Of a stretch of DNA of 64,000 nt, positions 1 to 9,720 are shown piece by piece. This DNA comes from Trichobilharzia regenti. Taxonomy: Eukaryota > Platyhelminthes > Trematoda > Strigeidida > Schistosomatidae. The translations under genes were made by a program, and so were the position numbers. The DNA lies in assembly GCA_944472135.2 (NCBI GenBank), contig OX235263.1, positions 29,627,379-29,691,378 on the forward strand, given 5' to 3'. The notes beneath the pieces were generated by a model, which worked only from the letters and a program-made list of their open reading frames with translations, ran no database searches and had not been told where the DNA came from. Positions within the stretch are counted from its first letter, which is position 1; each line of letters begins with the position of its first letter.

Positions 1-625
1 AGTAATCAGAGGAATTTGTCCACGTTTACAGTATAAAGTCAAAAATATTCGAAGCACGAATTGAGATTATTAAATATTATAATAATAATAGTAACAATAA
101 CAGTAAGTTTGTTTCAGAGAGTATTATCGATTCACTTTGGAAACTTTATCATGTTATAGATCACTGGATCTAATGTTCTTTTGATATAGTATAGTGAGGG
201 GAAATACAAAAAGGTGATAAAAACACTTTGGATGAATCACATACAGCCTAAACTGTGTATACGAAAATCAATAGACTTAAATCTTCGCCTACCCTGGACT
301 ACATGTCCTATCTAAATGTGATTGGTCATTAGTATGTACTTTTGTGTTTTATTTAACTGAGCAATTTTCATGAACTTTATTTTATCATTGTTAACCATAT
401 TAGTTGCAAAGCGGTTGTAAAGAAACTACGAAATTTGTCTTCTTAATGCCTTATTCAGACAAAATCAACAGTTCTAACACAAATTATGTTCACACTTATG
501 AAAAAAAATAAACAAAAACAAAAATTGAGAGGATTATAAATATAGGAGATACACTAACAATCAAGTTTGCCACTGTAAGGGTGGAAGAAATGGCTCATTT
601 AGTAGTGAAAAGGAGGTTAGTTAGT
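1..625. other. Non-coding, nothing recognised
   Basis: AT-rich sequence with no credible ORF, no tRNA-like boxes and no similarity to the repeat families seen elsewhere in the window. It forms the left flank of the LTR array; the five bases before the first LTR (TTAGT) do not match the five after the last LTR (CCTCA), so no target duplication is evident. Confidence 0.6.
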
Positions 626-814
626 TGTACTAATTTATTGTAATCGTAATATTAGTATTTCGAGATGACCGAATTACACGAATCCAACCAAAACACAGAG
701 AGGGCAGAATTCAGGAATTTGTATTTAGCGGAATTATATTGCAATTCATATAAGAAACATATCAACAGTCAACAGTAAGTATTTAAACAATACAGAGATC
801 GAAATTGTCAATCA
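626..814 (-). repeat. LTR, downstream copy
   Basis: 189-bp repeat identical to the other two apart from C at 630. Read on the minus strand it begins TGATTGACAA and its partners end TACTACA. The gag stop codon (808-810) lies inside the LTR. The outer boundary at 626 is where similarity to the other copies stops. Confidence 0.75.
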
Positions 815-2250
815 CCACATCCGCCACACGTCGAATATCTCCTTGCGTATTTATAACGATGTCTCGGTTTGCTTGCAAGTAGCTGCGACCTTCTAACTGA
901 TTCTGTGATACTATTTTCATCAGTGTTATCTGGACCTATTTCTGAATTATCTACAAAATCAGGATTATTAGCGGAATCAATAATATTATAATTGGAACGA
1001 CCTACTTCATTTATTGTCACTTTGTCCAGGTGTCCGTTATGAACTGAGTGATCTTTGATGTCAAATATCTTCACCACTCGATTTCCCATTTTTTGTAGTA
1101 TAATTCCAACAGAAGGTCTATAGTCATTACCTTTGTAATAATGTACATTAGAAGTCGTGGACATCAGATGCTTTTTGAGAATTCGAGATTTGAATAGTTT
1201 TGCAGGACTTTCACGGGTGCTTGTATGCTCTGAATTCGACAGACGCAGTCTATGCATATGCAACAATTCCTCCATTTTAATCAGTTGCTCTCCCATCTCA
1301 TTCAGTTTTTTCCGTGTTTTCGACAGTTCGCACTGTAATTCAGCTACCTCATCTTTGAAAACAGTTGACACTTGAGTTACCGAACCTGTAGTGGAGGTTT
1401 TCATTGGATTAGCTTGAGTATTTTGAAAGGTTGAAAGACGCATTGACTCCATTTTACTAGACAGCTTGGGAGAATTATAAGAATGTTGAGCAACATAAGT
1501 ATTCGAACTTCTGCAAACCGTCTTGATGTGTCCAACTTTACCACATTTATAACACTTAGCACCCCGAAAACGGCAAGTGCTTCGTAGATGTAACTTTCCA
1601 CAGGATAAACACGGTTTAATGTTTTTGATCTCTCGCTGCATTCTATTACCTGTGGACGGCAGTTTGGATTGCTTCCCATGAACACTTGTATTTTCGACTT
1701 TAGAAAGCATAACATCAGACACTGACGTAGTGGGAGCAGAGTATTCATTATTGACATCTTCATATGTAATACATAAGGCTTTAGCAGTTTGAAAGGTACA
1801 AGAAGGAATCTGAATTAACTCTTTCTCTAACTTAGGACTATTGATTCCAGCAATTAGACGATCACGTAGTTGAGTATGCAGCTGATCTCCAAAATTACAC
1901 TTTGAAGCTTGTATTTGGAGATGCAGAATAAAGTCTCTAATTCTCTGGTTGGGAGCACGAACCAGTTTATTGAATTGAGCCCTCTCTCTGGTCTCAAATG
2001 TAGTTACATGAAAGTGATTTGTCAGAAGTTCACGAATCTTGACATATGACAGAGAAATAGGTTGATCTGGAAACGATAGGGTCTTTACTAGGCTATACGC
2101 ATCTAGCCCAATAGCAGTGATGAAATGTGCTGGTGTTTTGTCACCTTGAACATTCTTTGAAATGCACCACGCATCGAAGCATTCCAAATAATCAGCAATC
2201 TCCCGCGGAGTAGCATTTATAGGAAAATTTCCCAGGTTATTTAGTTCCAT
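808..2250 (-). CDS. Gag protein fused to an integrase-tail-like C-terminus, copy 2
   Basis: 480 codons, identical to the ORF at 2446-3888. Residues about 60-170 have the look of a retrotransposon Gag (capsid-like) domain. Two zinc knuckles follow: C214-C217-H221-C226 (an unusual CX2CX3HX4C spacing) and C233-C236-H241-C246 (CX2CX4HX4C); these would bind element RNA. Residues about 299-340 form a probable coiled coil. From about residue 341 the sequence resembles the end of a Ty3/gypsy integrase: a TRESPAKLFKSR motif, then IILQKMGNRVV and HNGHLDKV resembling the chromatin-facing tail, an acidic linker, and a VRRSQ...RHRYKY ending. No catalytic pol domain lies between. The start is the ATG about 13 nt after the LTR; the stop lies in the next LTR. 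Gag identity is confident; the integrase-tail reading is inference from motifs. Confidence 0.8.
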   Translation of the reverse strand: MELNNLGNFPINATPREIADYLECFDAWCISKNVQGDKTPAHFITAIGLDAYSLVKTLSFPDQPISLSYVKIRELLTNHFHVTTFETRERAQFNKLVRAPNQRIRDFILHLQIQASKCNFGDQLHTQLRDRLIAGINSPKLEKELIQIPSCTFQTAKALCITYEDVNNEYSAPTTSVSDVMLSKVENTSVHGKQSKLPSTGNRMQREIKNIKPCLSCGKLHLRSTCRFRGAKCYKCGKVGHIKTVCRSSNTYVAQHSYNSPKLSSKMESMRLSTFQNTQANPMKTSTTGSVTQVSTVFKDEVAELQCELSKTRKKLNEMGEQLIKMEELLHMHRLRLSNSEHTSTRESPAKLFKSRILKKHLMSTTSNVHYYKGNDYRPSVGIILQKMGNRVVKIFDIKDHSVHNGHLDKVTINEVGRSNYNIIDSANNPDFVDNSEIGPDNTDENSITESVRRSQLLASKPRHRYKYARRYSTCGGCGD

Positions 2251-2260
2251 CGCGACGCCA
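2249..2260 (-). promoter_or_regulatory. Primer binding site-like sequence
   Basis: Minus-strand TGGCGTCGCGAT starts 3 to 4 bases after the LTR ends and runs into the gag start codon. A TGG start complementary to a tRNA CCA end is the expected form of a minus-strand priming site. The priming tRNA was not identified. Confidence 0.5.
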
Positions 2261-2263
2261 ATT

Positions 2264-2452
2264 TGTAGTAATTTATTGTAATCGTAATATTAGTATTTCG
2301 AGATGACCGAATTACACGAATCCAACCAAAACACAGAGAGGGCAGAATTCAGGAATTTGTATTTAGCGGAATTATATTGCAATTCATATAAGAAACATAT
2401 CAACAGTCAACAGTAAGTATTTAAACAATACAGAGATCGAAATTGTCAATCA
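2264..2452 (-). repeat. LTR shared between the two gag units
   Basis: Central 189-bp LTR. It acts as the 3' LTR of the unit at 2446-3888 and as the 5' LTR of the unit at 808-2250. The stop codon of the upstream gag lies inside it (2446-2448). Confidence 0.75.
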
Positions 2453-3888
2453 CCACATCCGCCACACGTCGAATATCTCCTTGCGTATTTATAACGATGT
2501 CTCGGTTTGCTTGCAAGTAGCTGCGACCTTCTAACTGATTCTGTGATACTATTTTCATCAGTGTTATCTGGACCTATTTCTGAATTATCTACAAAATCAG
2601 GATTATTAGCGGAATCAATAATATTATAATTGGAACGACCTACTTCATTTATTGTCACTTTGTCCAGGTGTCCGTTATGAACTGAGTGATCTTTGATGTC
2701 AAATATCTTCACCACTCGATTTCCCATTTTTTGTAGTATAATTCCAACAGAAGGTCTATAGTCATTACCTTTGTAATAATGTACATTAGAAGTCGTGGAC
2801 ATCAGATGCTTTTTGAGAATTCGAGATTTGAATAGTTTTGCAGGACTTTCACGGGTGCTTGTATGCTCTGAATTCGACAGACGCAGTCTATGCATATGCA
2901 ACAATTCCTCCATTTTAATCAGTTGCTCTCCCATCTCATTCAGTTTTTTCCGTGTTTTCGACAGTTCGCACTGTAATTCAGCTACCTCATCTTTGAAAAC
3001 AGTTGACACTTGAGTTACCGAACCTGTAGTGGAGGTTTTCATTGGATTAGCTTGAGTATTTTGAAAGGTTGAAAGACGCATTGACTCCATTTTACTAGAC
3101 AGCTTGGGAGAATTATAAGAATGTTGAGCAACATAAGTATTCGAACTTCTGCAAACCGTCTTGATGTGTCCAACTTTACCACATTTATAACACTTAGCAC
3201 CCCGAAAACGGCAAGTGCTTCGTAGATGTAACTTTCCACAGGATAAACACGGTTTAATGTTTTTGATCTCTCGCTGCATTCTATTACCTGTGGACGGCAG
3301 TTTGGATTGCTTCCCATGAACACTTGTATTTTCGACTTTAGAAAGCATAACATCAGACACTGACGTAGTGGGAGCAGAGTATTCATTATTGACATCTTCA
3401 TATGTAATACATAAGGCTTTAGCAGTTTGAAAGGTACAAGAAGGAATCTGAATTAACTCTTTCTCTAACTTAGGACTATTGATTCCAGCAATTAGACGAT
3501 CACGTAGTTGAGTATGCAGCTGATCTCCAAAATTACACTTTGAAGCTTGTATTTGGAGATGCAGAATAAAGTCTCTAATTCTCTGGTTGGGAGCACGAAC
3601 CAGTTTATTGAATTGAGCCCTCTCTCTGGTCTCAAATGTAGTTACATGAAAGTGATTTGTCAGAAGTTCACGAATCTTGACATATGACAGAGAAATAGGT
3701 TGATCTGGAAACGATAGGGTCTTTACTAGGCTATACGCATCTAGCCCAATAGCAGTGATGAAATGTGCTGGTGTTTTGTCACCTTGAACATTCTTTGAAA
3801 TGCACCACGCATCGAAGCATTCCAAATAATCAGCAATCTCCCGCGGAGTAGCATTTATAGGAAAATTTCCCAGGTTATTTAGTTCCAT
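2446..3888 (-). CDS. Gag protein fused to an integrase-tail-like C-terminus, copy 1
   Basis: Same 480-codon protein as 808-2250 with no difference: Gag domain, two CCHC-type zinc knuckles at residues 214-226 and 233-246, coiled coil around 299-340, then an integrase-tail-like region from about 341 ending in CGGCGD. It is the first unit downstream of the outer 5' LTR at 3902-4090, so any LTR promoter transcript would start here. Perfect identity over the full unit means either a very recent event or an assembly duplication. No premature stop or frameshift is present, so the protein could be made and packaged in trans with a full-length element. Confidence 0.8.
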   Translation of the reverse strand: MELNNLGNFPINATPREIADYLECFDAWCISKNVQGDKTPAHFITAIGLDAYSLVKTLSFPDQPISLSYVKIRELLTNHFHVTTFETRERAQFNKLVRAPNQRIRDFILHLQIQASKCNFGDQLHTQLRDRLIAGINSPKLEKELIQIPSCTFQTAKALCITYEDVNNEYSAPTTSVSDVMLSKVENTSVHGKQSKLPSTGNRMQREIKNIKPCLSCGKLHLRSTCRFRGAKCYKCGKVGHIKTVCRSSNTYVAQHSYNSPKLSSKMESMRLSTFQNTQANPMKTSTTGSVTQVSTVFKDEVAELQCELSKTRKKLNEMGEQLIKMEELLHMHRLRLSNSEHTSTRESPAKLFKSRILKKHLMSTTSNVHYYKGNDYRPSVGIILQKMGNRVVKIFDIKDHSVHNGHLDKVTINEVGRSNYNIIDSANNPDFVDNSEIGPDNTDENSITESVRRSQLLASKPRHRYKYARRYSTCGGCGD

Positions 3889-3898
3889 CGCGACGCCA
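3887..3898 (-). promoter_or_regulatory. Primer binding site-like sequence
   Basis: Second copy of minus-strand TGGCGTCGCGAT just inside the LTR at 3902-4090, overlapping the gag ATG (3886-3888). Leader length between LTR and start codon is only about 13 nt. Confidence 0.5.
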
Positions 3899-3901
3899 AT
3901 T

Positions 3902-4090
3902 TGTAGTAATTTATTGTAATCGTAATATTAGTATTTCGAGATGACCGAATTACACGAATCCAACCAAAACACAGAGAGGGCAGAATTCAGGAATTTGTAT
4001 TTAGCGGAATTATATTGCAATTCATATAAGAAACATATCAACAGTCAACAGTAAGTATTTAAACAATACAGAGATCGAAATTGTCAATCA
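3902..4090 (-). repeat. LTR, outer 5' copy
   Basis: 189-bp LTR at the upstream end of the array. Similarity to the other copies stops after 4090, where CR1 LINE sequence begins, so the array abuts or was inserted into the end of that LINE fragment. Confidence 0.75.
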
Positions 4091-4755
4091 CCTCATTAGT
4101 TCATGCCTGACACTATTTTCATCACATAAAATATGTGCTAAATATGGTATAGTGGAATTTTTATACTTAGACGTACGTGCATAAAGTCTTTTGAAAAGAC
4201 TTCTTGTTTTACCTGAAGAGACACAAGGTTGGAGCGGCGGGTAGAATGGGTGCTCAGAGTCCGACAAAATTCCTTTAGCAAATTTGTTGCATGACATCAG
4301 GTGCCTATCAGTGACGATTTCAACGATATGGCCCAATGGGATGCCACTCGCCCTACCTACAATCTTCAGAGTTCGACAAAGTATGACGTAGTCTTTTTTA
4401 AGCAATCCAGGAAAGAATAAGGGTAAGCAGTAAAGAAGAATAGGTAAAATACACGAGTTGCCAAATTGTAAGAGGAGGAGTTGGGTTATGTTTGAGTGCC
4501 TTAACTTCTTAATGTAAGAAATCAGACGAAATATTCTTTTAGAAGTCGCTAAGACATGGGAAGACCAAGATAGGTCAGAAGAAAGAATTAATCCAAGATA
4601 CTTAACTTCAGAGTTGATTTCTATATCAGTATCATCAATTTTGCAAGGATCGTAGGAACCAGCGGCTTCATTTAACTTTCGTTTACGTCAGGAACTGAAA
4701 TTAACAGTCTGACGCTTGGAAGGATTTAGTTTAAGACCGTTAGACGAAGACCATA
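4088..4755 (-). pseudogene. CR1-like LINE, 3' end of the reverse transcriptase ORF
   Basis: The minus strand reads as the C-terminal part of a CR1/jockey-type ORF2. Visible pieces in order are NGLKLNPSK and INSEVKYLGLILSSDLSWS (typical of the region after the RT fingers/palm), a basic LISYIKKLRHSN segment, and the family ending SSGKTRS...YARTSKYKNSTIPYLA. The same ending occurs at 11400-11870 and on the plus strand at 41650-41770, which defines one LINE family. A stop interrupts the frame near 4690, and everything upstream (endonuclease and RT core) is missing, so this is a 5'-truncated dead copy. Clade assignment is by motif memory only. Confidence 0.7.
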
Positions 4756-4880
4756 GTTTCAAGTATTGGTGCTCACTAGCGACTGTCCCTATTCAGGCAG
4801 TTAACCTGGGGTTCTATTGGGAAGCAGTGACCAGTAGGGTACAGCAGTTCGAAGATGAGGCAGTAACTCATCGAAGAAGA

Positions 4881-5117
4881 CATTGCGAAGTGGTCGCGCT
4901 ATGTCCTTAATTGGCAGAAATTACAATTCAAGAACCATTGGATCGGGTCCCAGTGGCTCAATGGTCTACGAGCTCGCCTTGTAACCAGAAGGTCCTGGGT
5001 TCGAACCCCGGTGAGTGCGTACTGCTGAGGAGTCCCAAACTAGGACGAAACAGCTGTCCAGTACTCCCAGGTTCTCCAGTGGTTCTCTAACTGATGTCAG
5101 CTCATGATGAAATCCTC
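4881..5117 (+). mobile_element. SINE family A (hammerhead-bearing, tRNA-derived)
   Basis: tRNA-like A box (TGGCTCAATGGTC) and B box (GGTTCGAACCCC) are followed by a hammerhead ribozyme and a conserved 3' end GATGAAATCCTCCAT. The same element occurs at 7492-7708, twice at 14542-14899 and at 53391-53551. The left boundary is set by similarity to the 14542-14783 copy; 4756-4880 may be extra element sequence. Confidence 0.75.
5019..5064 (+). ncRNA. Hammerhead ribozyme with intact core
   Basis: Stem I GTACTG (5019-5024) pairs with CAGTAC (5059-5064). The core CTGAGGA (5025-5031) fits CUGANGA. Stem II is GTCC/GGAC with a CAAACTA-type loop (5032-5046), then GAAA (5047-5050), a minimal palindromic stem III ACAGCTGT (5050-5057) and C at 5058 as the predicted cleavage site. 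This is the layout known for Sm-alpha SINE hammerheads in schistosomes. Of the SINE copies here, this is the only one with all core positions intact. Confidence 0.75.
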
Positions 5118-5176
5118 CATACAATCGAAGACCATATTGATGGCATTACGTGAAATCTATATAATGAATTTGTATC

Positions 5177-5392
5177 TGAGTTGGTGGTTTAGTGGTAAAA
5201 TGCTCGCCAACCACATACGTGGTCTAAATTTGATTCTTAGTCAACACGCTCATTGACCTGGCTAGTGAGGTGAAGAGAAAAAGCTGTGTGTGAGGCCAGC
5301 AAGTCCACTGCGTAAAAGGAACATTACCTTTGCTGAAGCTTCAATTGACTTGAATCTTGATGTTTCAAATGGAACGCAAAGAAATAGGAAAA
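5177..5392 (+). mobile_element. SINE family B, diverged copy
   Basis: tRNA-like head (GTTGGTGGTTTAGTGG) and a decayed B box, then a body with GAGGCCAGCAAG and a tail ATGGAACGCAAAGAAA. It matches, with many changes, the better copies at 29084-29318 and 48153-48394. Confidence 0.6.
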
Positions 5393-6180
5393 ATCCGCTG
5401 TGGAAAAGCCAGATCAATAAAAGAAACATATATACTAAATAACCTGTCTAGATTCAATAAACAATGCTAGTAGAACATTTTAGCGGCTTATTACCATATA
5501 TCATGAAATTATTCTCAGTTGACTTTTTTGAAATGATTTATTGTAGAGTATATAATATTAAAGTAAACTTTTTATTCTTGAGTTAATAATTCATAAAAGA
5601 CTTTTTTATCAACTCTTCAGTACTCTATGCAGATTTTTAAGTCAAAGATACATTTTTAATGAAACGCCACAATTTAGGGTGAAATAAGCATCGAACCACA
5701 GATATGTGATCATACTTCAGATCACACAGGAGAATATAAAGATGTTATCTTCCACTGATACCACTTCCCAACTCATTTTCAAGCTAATATTAAGAAAAAT
5801 GAGACTGAAGACCTCTATTTTTTTTTAAAGAAACAGTATTAAAATGAATATAAATAGATAAAATATTTTGAAGCATTTAGAAAAGAAAATTTATATCTGT
5901 GTAATTCTCAGCCATAGTGAACAGTTTTCTTTTTACAGTTATATGCATCGCAGCTTTCTAGATTAAAAAGAGGGAGGCAGAAATGGGAGAAAAGTGAAAG
6001 CAAAACAAATTTTAACTTCCATTTTCCTCACAGTTTCAACACAGTATATTCACAATGTTGATCAACAGCAAAATTAATTTCACCAAATATTGAGTAGTAT
6101 GAATACAATTTCGAAACATAAACCGGTTCTTCTTTATGTTAATTTGATGAATCAGTTTATTAATACGAGTTTGACCACGG
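5393..6180. other. Non-coding, nothing recognised
   Basis: AT-rich, no supported ORF or repeat family from this window. Confidence 0.5.
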
Positions 6181-6181
6181 A

Positions 6182-6988
6182 TTGATGTCAGTTAGAGAAC
6201 AAGATAGGACACTCAAAAGATCCATTCACAGAAAACCGACATGGAATGGACAACTCATCAGCTTTCACAGTTGGGTGCCTATATATACAAAACGAAATCT
6301 GATCCGCTCACTGACTCACAGAATCCACAACATTTGCAGTCCGGAAACTATAGAAGAAGAGCTGAAGACCCTGAAAAGAATCCTTCTTGAAAACGGTTAC
6401 CCGGAACGTTTCATCACAAAAGCTATGAAGCCGAAAACACAAAAACCATCCATGCTTACTGCTCCCAAGAAACTTCTCTATTTGAATCTACAATTCAACG
6501 GAGATTCTTCAGCAGAAATACTTAGAAACCGCCTGTGCCGTTCACTGAAGAAAACCTTCTTCGCAGCGGAACTCAGACTAACTTTCTCTACGAAACCAAT
6601 GATTCGCACGAACGTGAAGGATAAGCTTCCACTGGGGGCCTCATCAATGTGCATCTACCAATTCACCTGCTCATGTGGAGCTAGGTATGTCGGCCGTACC
6701 CAGCGTTTGCTATCCAAACGAATCAGCGAACACTTACCTTCATGGTTTTATAAAGGAGAAAGAAGATCCCCCCGCCACAGCTCCATCCTAGAACACTTGA
6801 TCGAATCCGGACACCAAGCAAACCCACAAAACAACTTCTCAGTTATCTACACAATACGTGGAAATCTTGCCAAAAGAGTACGAATTAAACTTCTTCAAAC
6901 TGCAGAAGCAATGGCAATTCACATATTGAATCCTGAACTCTGCATACAAAAGAAGTTTGTTCAGTCACTAAATCTACAATGGTCCTGA
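6182..6988 (+). pseudogene. Penelope-like element family 2, C-terminal fragment with GIY-YIG domain
   Basis: An open frame of 268 codons covers only the C-terminal part of a PLE polymerase. It contains the RT-distal segment LKRSIHRKPTWNGQ, a thumb/linker region, and the GIY-YIG endonuclease portion CIYQFTCSCGARYVGRTQ with downstream RISEHLPSW and EHL.ESGH, ending CIQKKFVQSLNLQWS. The paired cysteines before YVG are typical of the CCHH-type linker seen in PLE endonucleases. The RT catalytic core lies upstream and is absent, so the copy is 5'-truncated near 6180. The same family recurs at 16256-18250, 24398-25530 and 48021-49180. It has no frameshift within the remaining part. Confidence 0.8.
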
Positions 6989-7456
6989 TCTATCTTAACA
7001 CCAAATACGTAATTTTGTCTTACCTCTTTCTTCTTTGTTTGTCTATTTCTTAATTGCATTATTTTCTACCCCCACCCTCTATTAAATCTCTACGCTCATG
7101 ACGACTGTTGCTAACTCGATTTTCGTTTATTTTTAAGTGAATTCTACTCAGCTTATTAACTTAACTCTCATTCATTTTCAAGTGAATTCTACTCAGATTA
7201 TTAACTTGACTCTCATTCATTTTTTCATTGAACCCTACCAATTAGATTACGTCACCCAACCTACTTTTGTAACTTTATTTTAGTTTCTAACCGATTAACG
7301 CCTTCAAAATTACGTAATTTGTTTGTCAAAAACTAACAATTGCATTAACACATCTTTGGAAATATTCCTTTTGTTGCCAAGACAAATTACTATAAATTTG
7401 CGATTTGTACAGCTTGAGAATGATATCGCCGAAAAGAGTAACTCTTTGCTGAACAC
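6989..7456 (+). repeat. PLE family 2 3' region
   Basis: Non-coding 3' segment following the ORF. It ends in a TATAAATT box (7391-7398) and a hammerhead-like motif, which occupy the same relative position (about 360-430 nt after the stop) in the other PLE2 copies. Confidence 0.55.
7406..7456 (+). ncRNA. Degenerate hammerhead-like motif of PLE family 2
   Basis: After TGTACAGC come a decayed core TTGAGAA, a stem-loop TGATATCGCC, an intact GAAA, a stem III AAGAGT/ACTCTT and then GCTG, which pairs with CAGC as stem I. Fold topology is kept but the CUGANGA core is mutated, so activity is unlikely. Confidence 0.45.
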
Positions 7457-7491
7457 TTTTTCTTTTCTATGACTGAATGGGAATTTTCAAG

Positions 7492-7708
7492 TTAGAGAAT
7501 CGTTGATAACTAGGGAGTGCTGGACAGCTAACTGCTTCATCCTAGTTTGGGAATCGTTAGCAGTACATACTCACTGCCAGGTTTCGAATCCAGGATCTTC
7601 CGATTACAAGGCAAGCTCGTATGTCGTTTAGCCACTGGGGCATAGATTAAATGCCCCATGAACTTCAACTCCTACCAATTCGTGATTTCGCGTGACCACC
7701 AGCCAATG
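7492..7708 (-). mobile_element. SINE family A, decayed copy
   Basis: Reverse complement of the family A element: B box remnant GGTTTCGAATCC, a damaged hammerhead (TAGTTTGGGAATCG on the plus strand) and the head segment near 7690-7708. The hammerhead core is destroyed. Confidence 0.65.
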
Positions 7709-7797
7709 TCATCAGTGAGAAATTTCTTCGTCAGAGGAAAATTTATTCACCAAAGGATTGAGTTTATTATTTTTCTCTTACATTAGATTAAAAGTTT

Positions 7798-8466
7798 TTT
7801 ATTTATGTTTGATGTCATGCAAAATCGAAGACATACAAGCGAAAACCGACAAACTGGCTGAAGAAGCAGCAGGCGGAGACAGGACTCCAGGTGAACATAG
7901 ACAAGACGGAGGTGATGAAAATAACCAACCAACAACAACACCAGCACCAACATCCAGCGCCAATCACCATCAACGGGGGGATTTGAAAGAGGTTACTTCA
8001 TTCACTTATCTAGGGAGCATTGTCTCGGCTACAGACAGTCGGAATGGACGAGAATGTCAAGTCGAGAGGGAATCGAGAAGGCGAGAAACACATTCATCAA
8101 CCTGAAACCAATCTGGAGATCTTCGTCACTCAGCCAGCATCAACAACAAAATTCGGTTGGATTTTCAATACAAACGTCAAGTCAGTCACTTCTTCTATAC
8201 GGATCAGAAACTTGTCGGGTGTGTCACAGAGAATATTTCCAGCAGCATTTTGCAGACCTTTATCAACAAGAACTGTCTTCTCTCTATACTGAAGATCAGA
8301 TGGCCAGGCCGTAAAGAATCCTCAACAAGAAACTATGGGCACTAACAAACAAAACAAGAACCAATCGCCAACCAATAATTAAATATGCAGGAGGAATTGG
8401 AGATGGATTTGACACTCGCTCGCTGAGGAGGCCGCTGGGTGACATCGCGCGTCAGGGAACAATATT
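7798..8466 (+). pseudogene. RTE-type LINE, C-terminal RT fragment
   Basis: Frame-shifting translations give KIEDIQAKTDKLAEEAA, LKEVTSFTYLGSIVSATDS, then QTFINKNCLLSILKIRW: the RT thumb and C-terminal region of an RTE element, similar to schistosome SR2. It aligns with 61905-62560. At least three frame changes are needed, and it stops before the element's 3' end, so both ends are missing. Confidence 0.75.
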
Positions 8467-8608
8467 AATACATATTCCACTGGCAATGGCAAATGCATAC
8501 ATTAACTCCTGTTGTCATTTTTTTCTAGAAAAGGTTAAGACTGTGTGATAGTCAATATGAATGATTATTAAATAAAATGTGATATAGTTATACAGTATAT
8601 CCTATTCA

Positions 8609-9720
8609 GAAATAATGGAGAAGCTTTGTAACTCAGGGGGATGATTTTGAATTAAACCAAACATCTGAGTAGGTTATGTTGATGATACATTTGTAATAAT
8701 TAAAAGAAATGATTTGCAATATACCCATAAATTAATGAACGACATATTTGAAGACATTAAAATCACAAGAGAAGAAGAATTAGACAAGAAAATTCCATCC
8801 TTAGATGTCTTAATCAAGAGAACTAGCACAGGAAATTTAGAAACATAAGTATATTGAAAATCAACTCACTCATTAAATCCTCAAACAAAATTACAATAAC
8901 TCAATTACTCACAAAAGAAACTGTGTTCAGATATGGTTTAATAGAGTTCAAACACATTTTAGCACTCCAGTGTTGAAGAGAATTGAGCAAAAATACCTTC
9001 TAACCGTCTTTTAAAAAAATGGATAGCCTCACAATATCATCAAGAAGTGTTTAAAATTGAGTCATAACACCAATAACAAGTCGACATCGAAGCACACAAG
9101 AAAATTCATTCTACCAAGCATAAAAAATATCTGAAACAACAGCTAGAATATTAAGACCTTAAGAATAAGATATGGCAGAAAAGCCAGCCATTCGATATTG
9201 TGCAAACCAAAAGATCCAACAGGAAAATAAAATAAAAATAATGCCATTTACAAACAAATTTTGTGAAATGCAGTAAATATTACATCGGTCAGAGTGGATG
9301 TCCCCTTTGAACTCGAATCCATGAGAACGAATCGCCTGTAAAAGGCATGATAGATATTCTTTCATTATAACGCATGTAGGTAATTACGGACATCAGTTTG
9401 ATTTGAATAATGTGGAAATCCTAAATAGAGGAACTACCCGGAATGCCAGGGAATTCCTAGAAGCCTGGTACTCAAGTGAATCAACAATTAACAAACCTAT
9501 TAATATAGACTAAATGTACCAACTAATGAAAAGTAAATCACATGACAAGAAAGTTAAAACTCCAAGTCAATCAAAAAAATATGATCAACAGATACGTGAA
9601 TCAACAACCAGTCACGGCAATGGTTGCAAGGAGACACAATTTTATTATTCATAGGCGATTCAAATAAGTTCATTCCAGATTGAAACGTGAGCTGAAGATG
9701 TTCCAGCTTAGAGAGCACAG
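8609..9720 (+). pseudogene. Penelope-like element family 1, old truncated copy
   Basis: From about 8672 the plus strand matches the intact PLE at 55053-57542: VDDTFVIIKRNDLQYTHKL at the RT catalytic motif, then FEDIKITREEEL, the linker, and a GIY-YIG region near 9240-9330 (CKYYIGQS-like), with many stops. The 3' part near 9680-9715 includes a decayed counterpart of the family's hammerhead. The copy begins with an inverted snippet (8609-8649) of PLE sequence, as in the copy at 42967. Confidence 0.7.

Larger units (their letters stand above)
626..4090 (-). mobile_element. Tandem array of a gag-only LTR retrotransposon (LTR-gag-LTR-gag-LTR)
   Basis: Three direct repeats of 189 bp (626-814, 2264-2452, 3902-4090) flank two copies of the same 480-codon ORF on the minus strand, with an exact period of 1,638 bp. 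On the minus strand each repeat starts TG and ends CA, and is followed 3 to 4 bases later by TGG of a primer-binding-site-like sequence, so the repeats are read as LTRs. Only position 630 was noticed to differ between LTR copies (C instead of G). There is no protease, reverse transcriptase, RNase H or integrase core, so the element must be non-autonomous. The tandem form is what LTR-LTR recombination would give, but an assembly duplication of identical sequence is also possible. Confidence 0.8.

Noticed and set aside
1157..1763. ORFs overlapping gag in other frames
   Set aside because: Shadows of the gag coding sequence, repeated identically in both tandem units.
621..4100. TTAGT at 621-625 and 4096-4100 as a target duplication of the LTR array
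   Set aside because: The right copy is five bases away from the LTR edge, so it does not flank the element directly.
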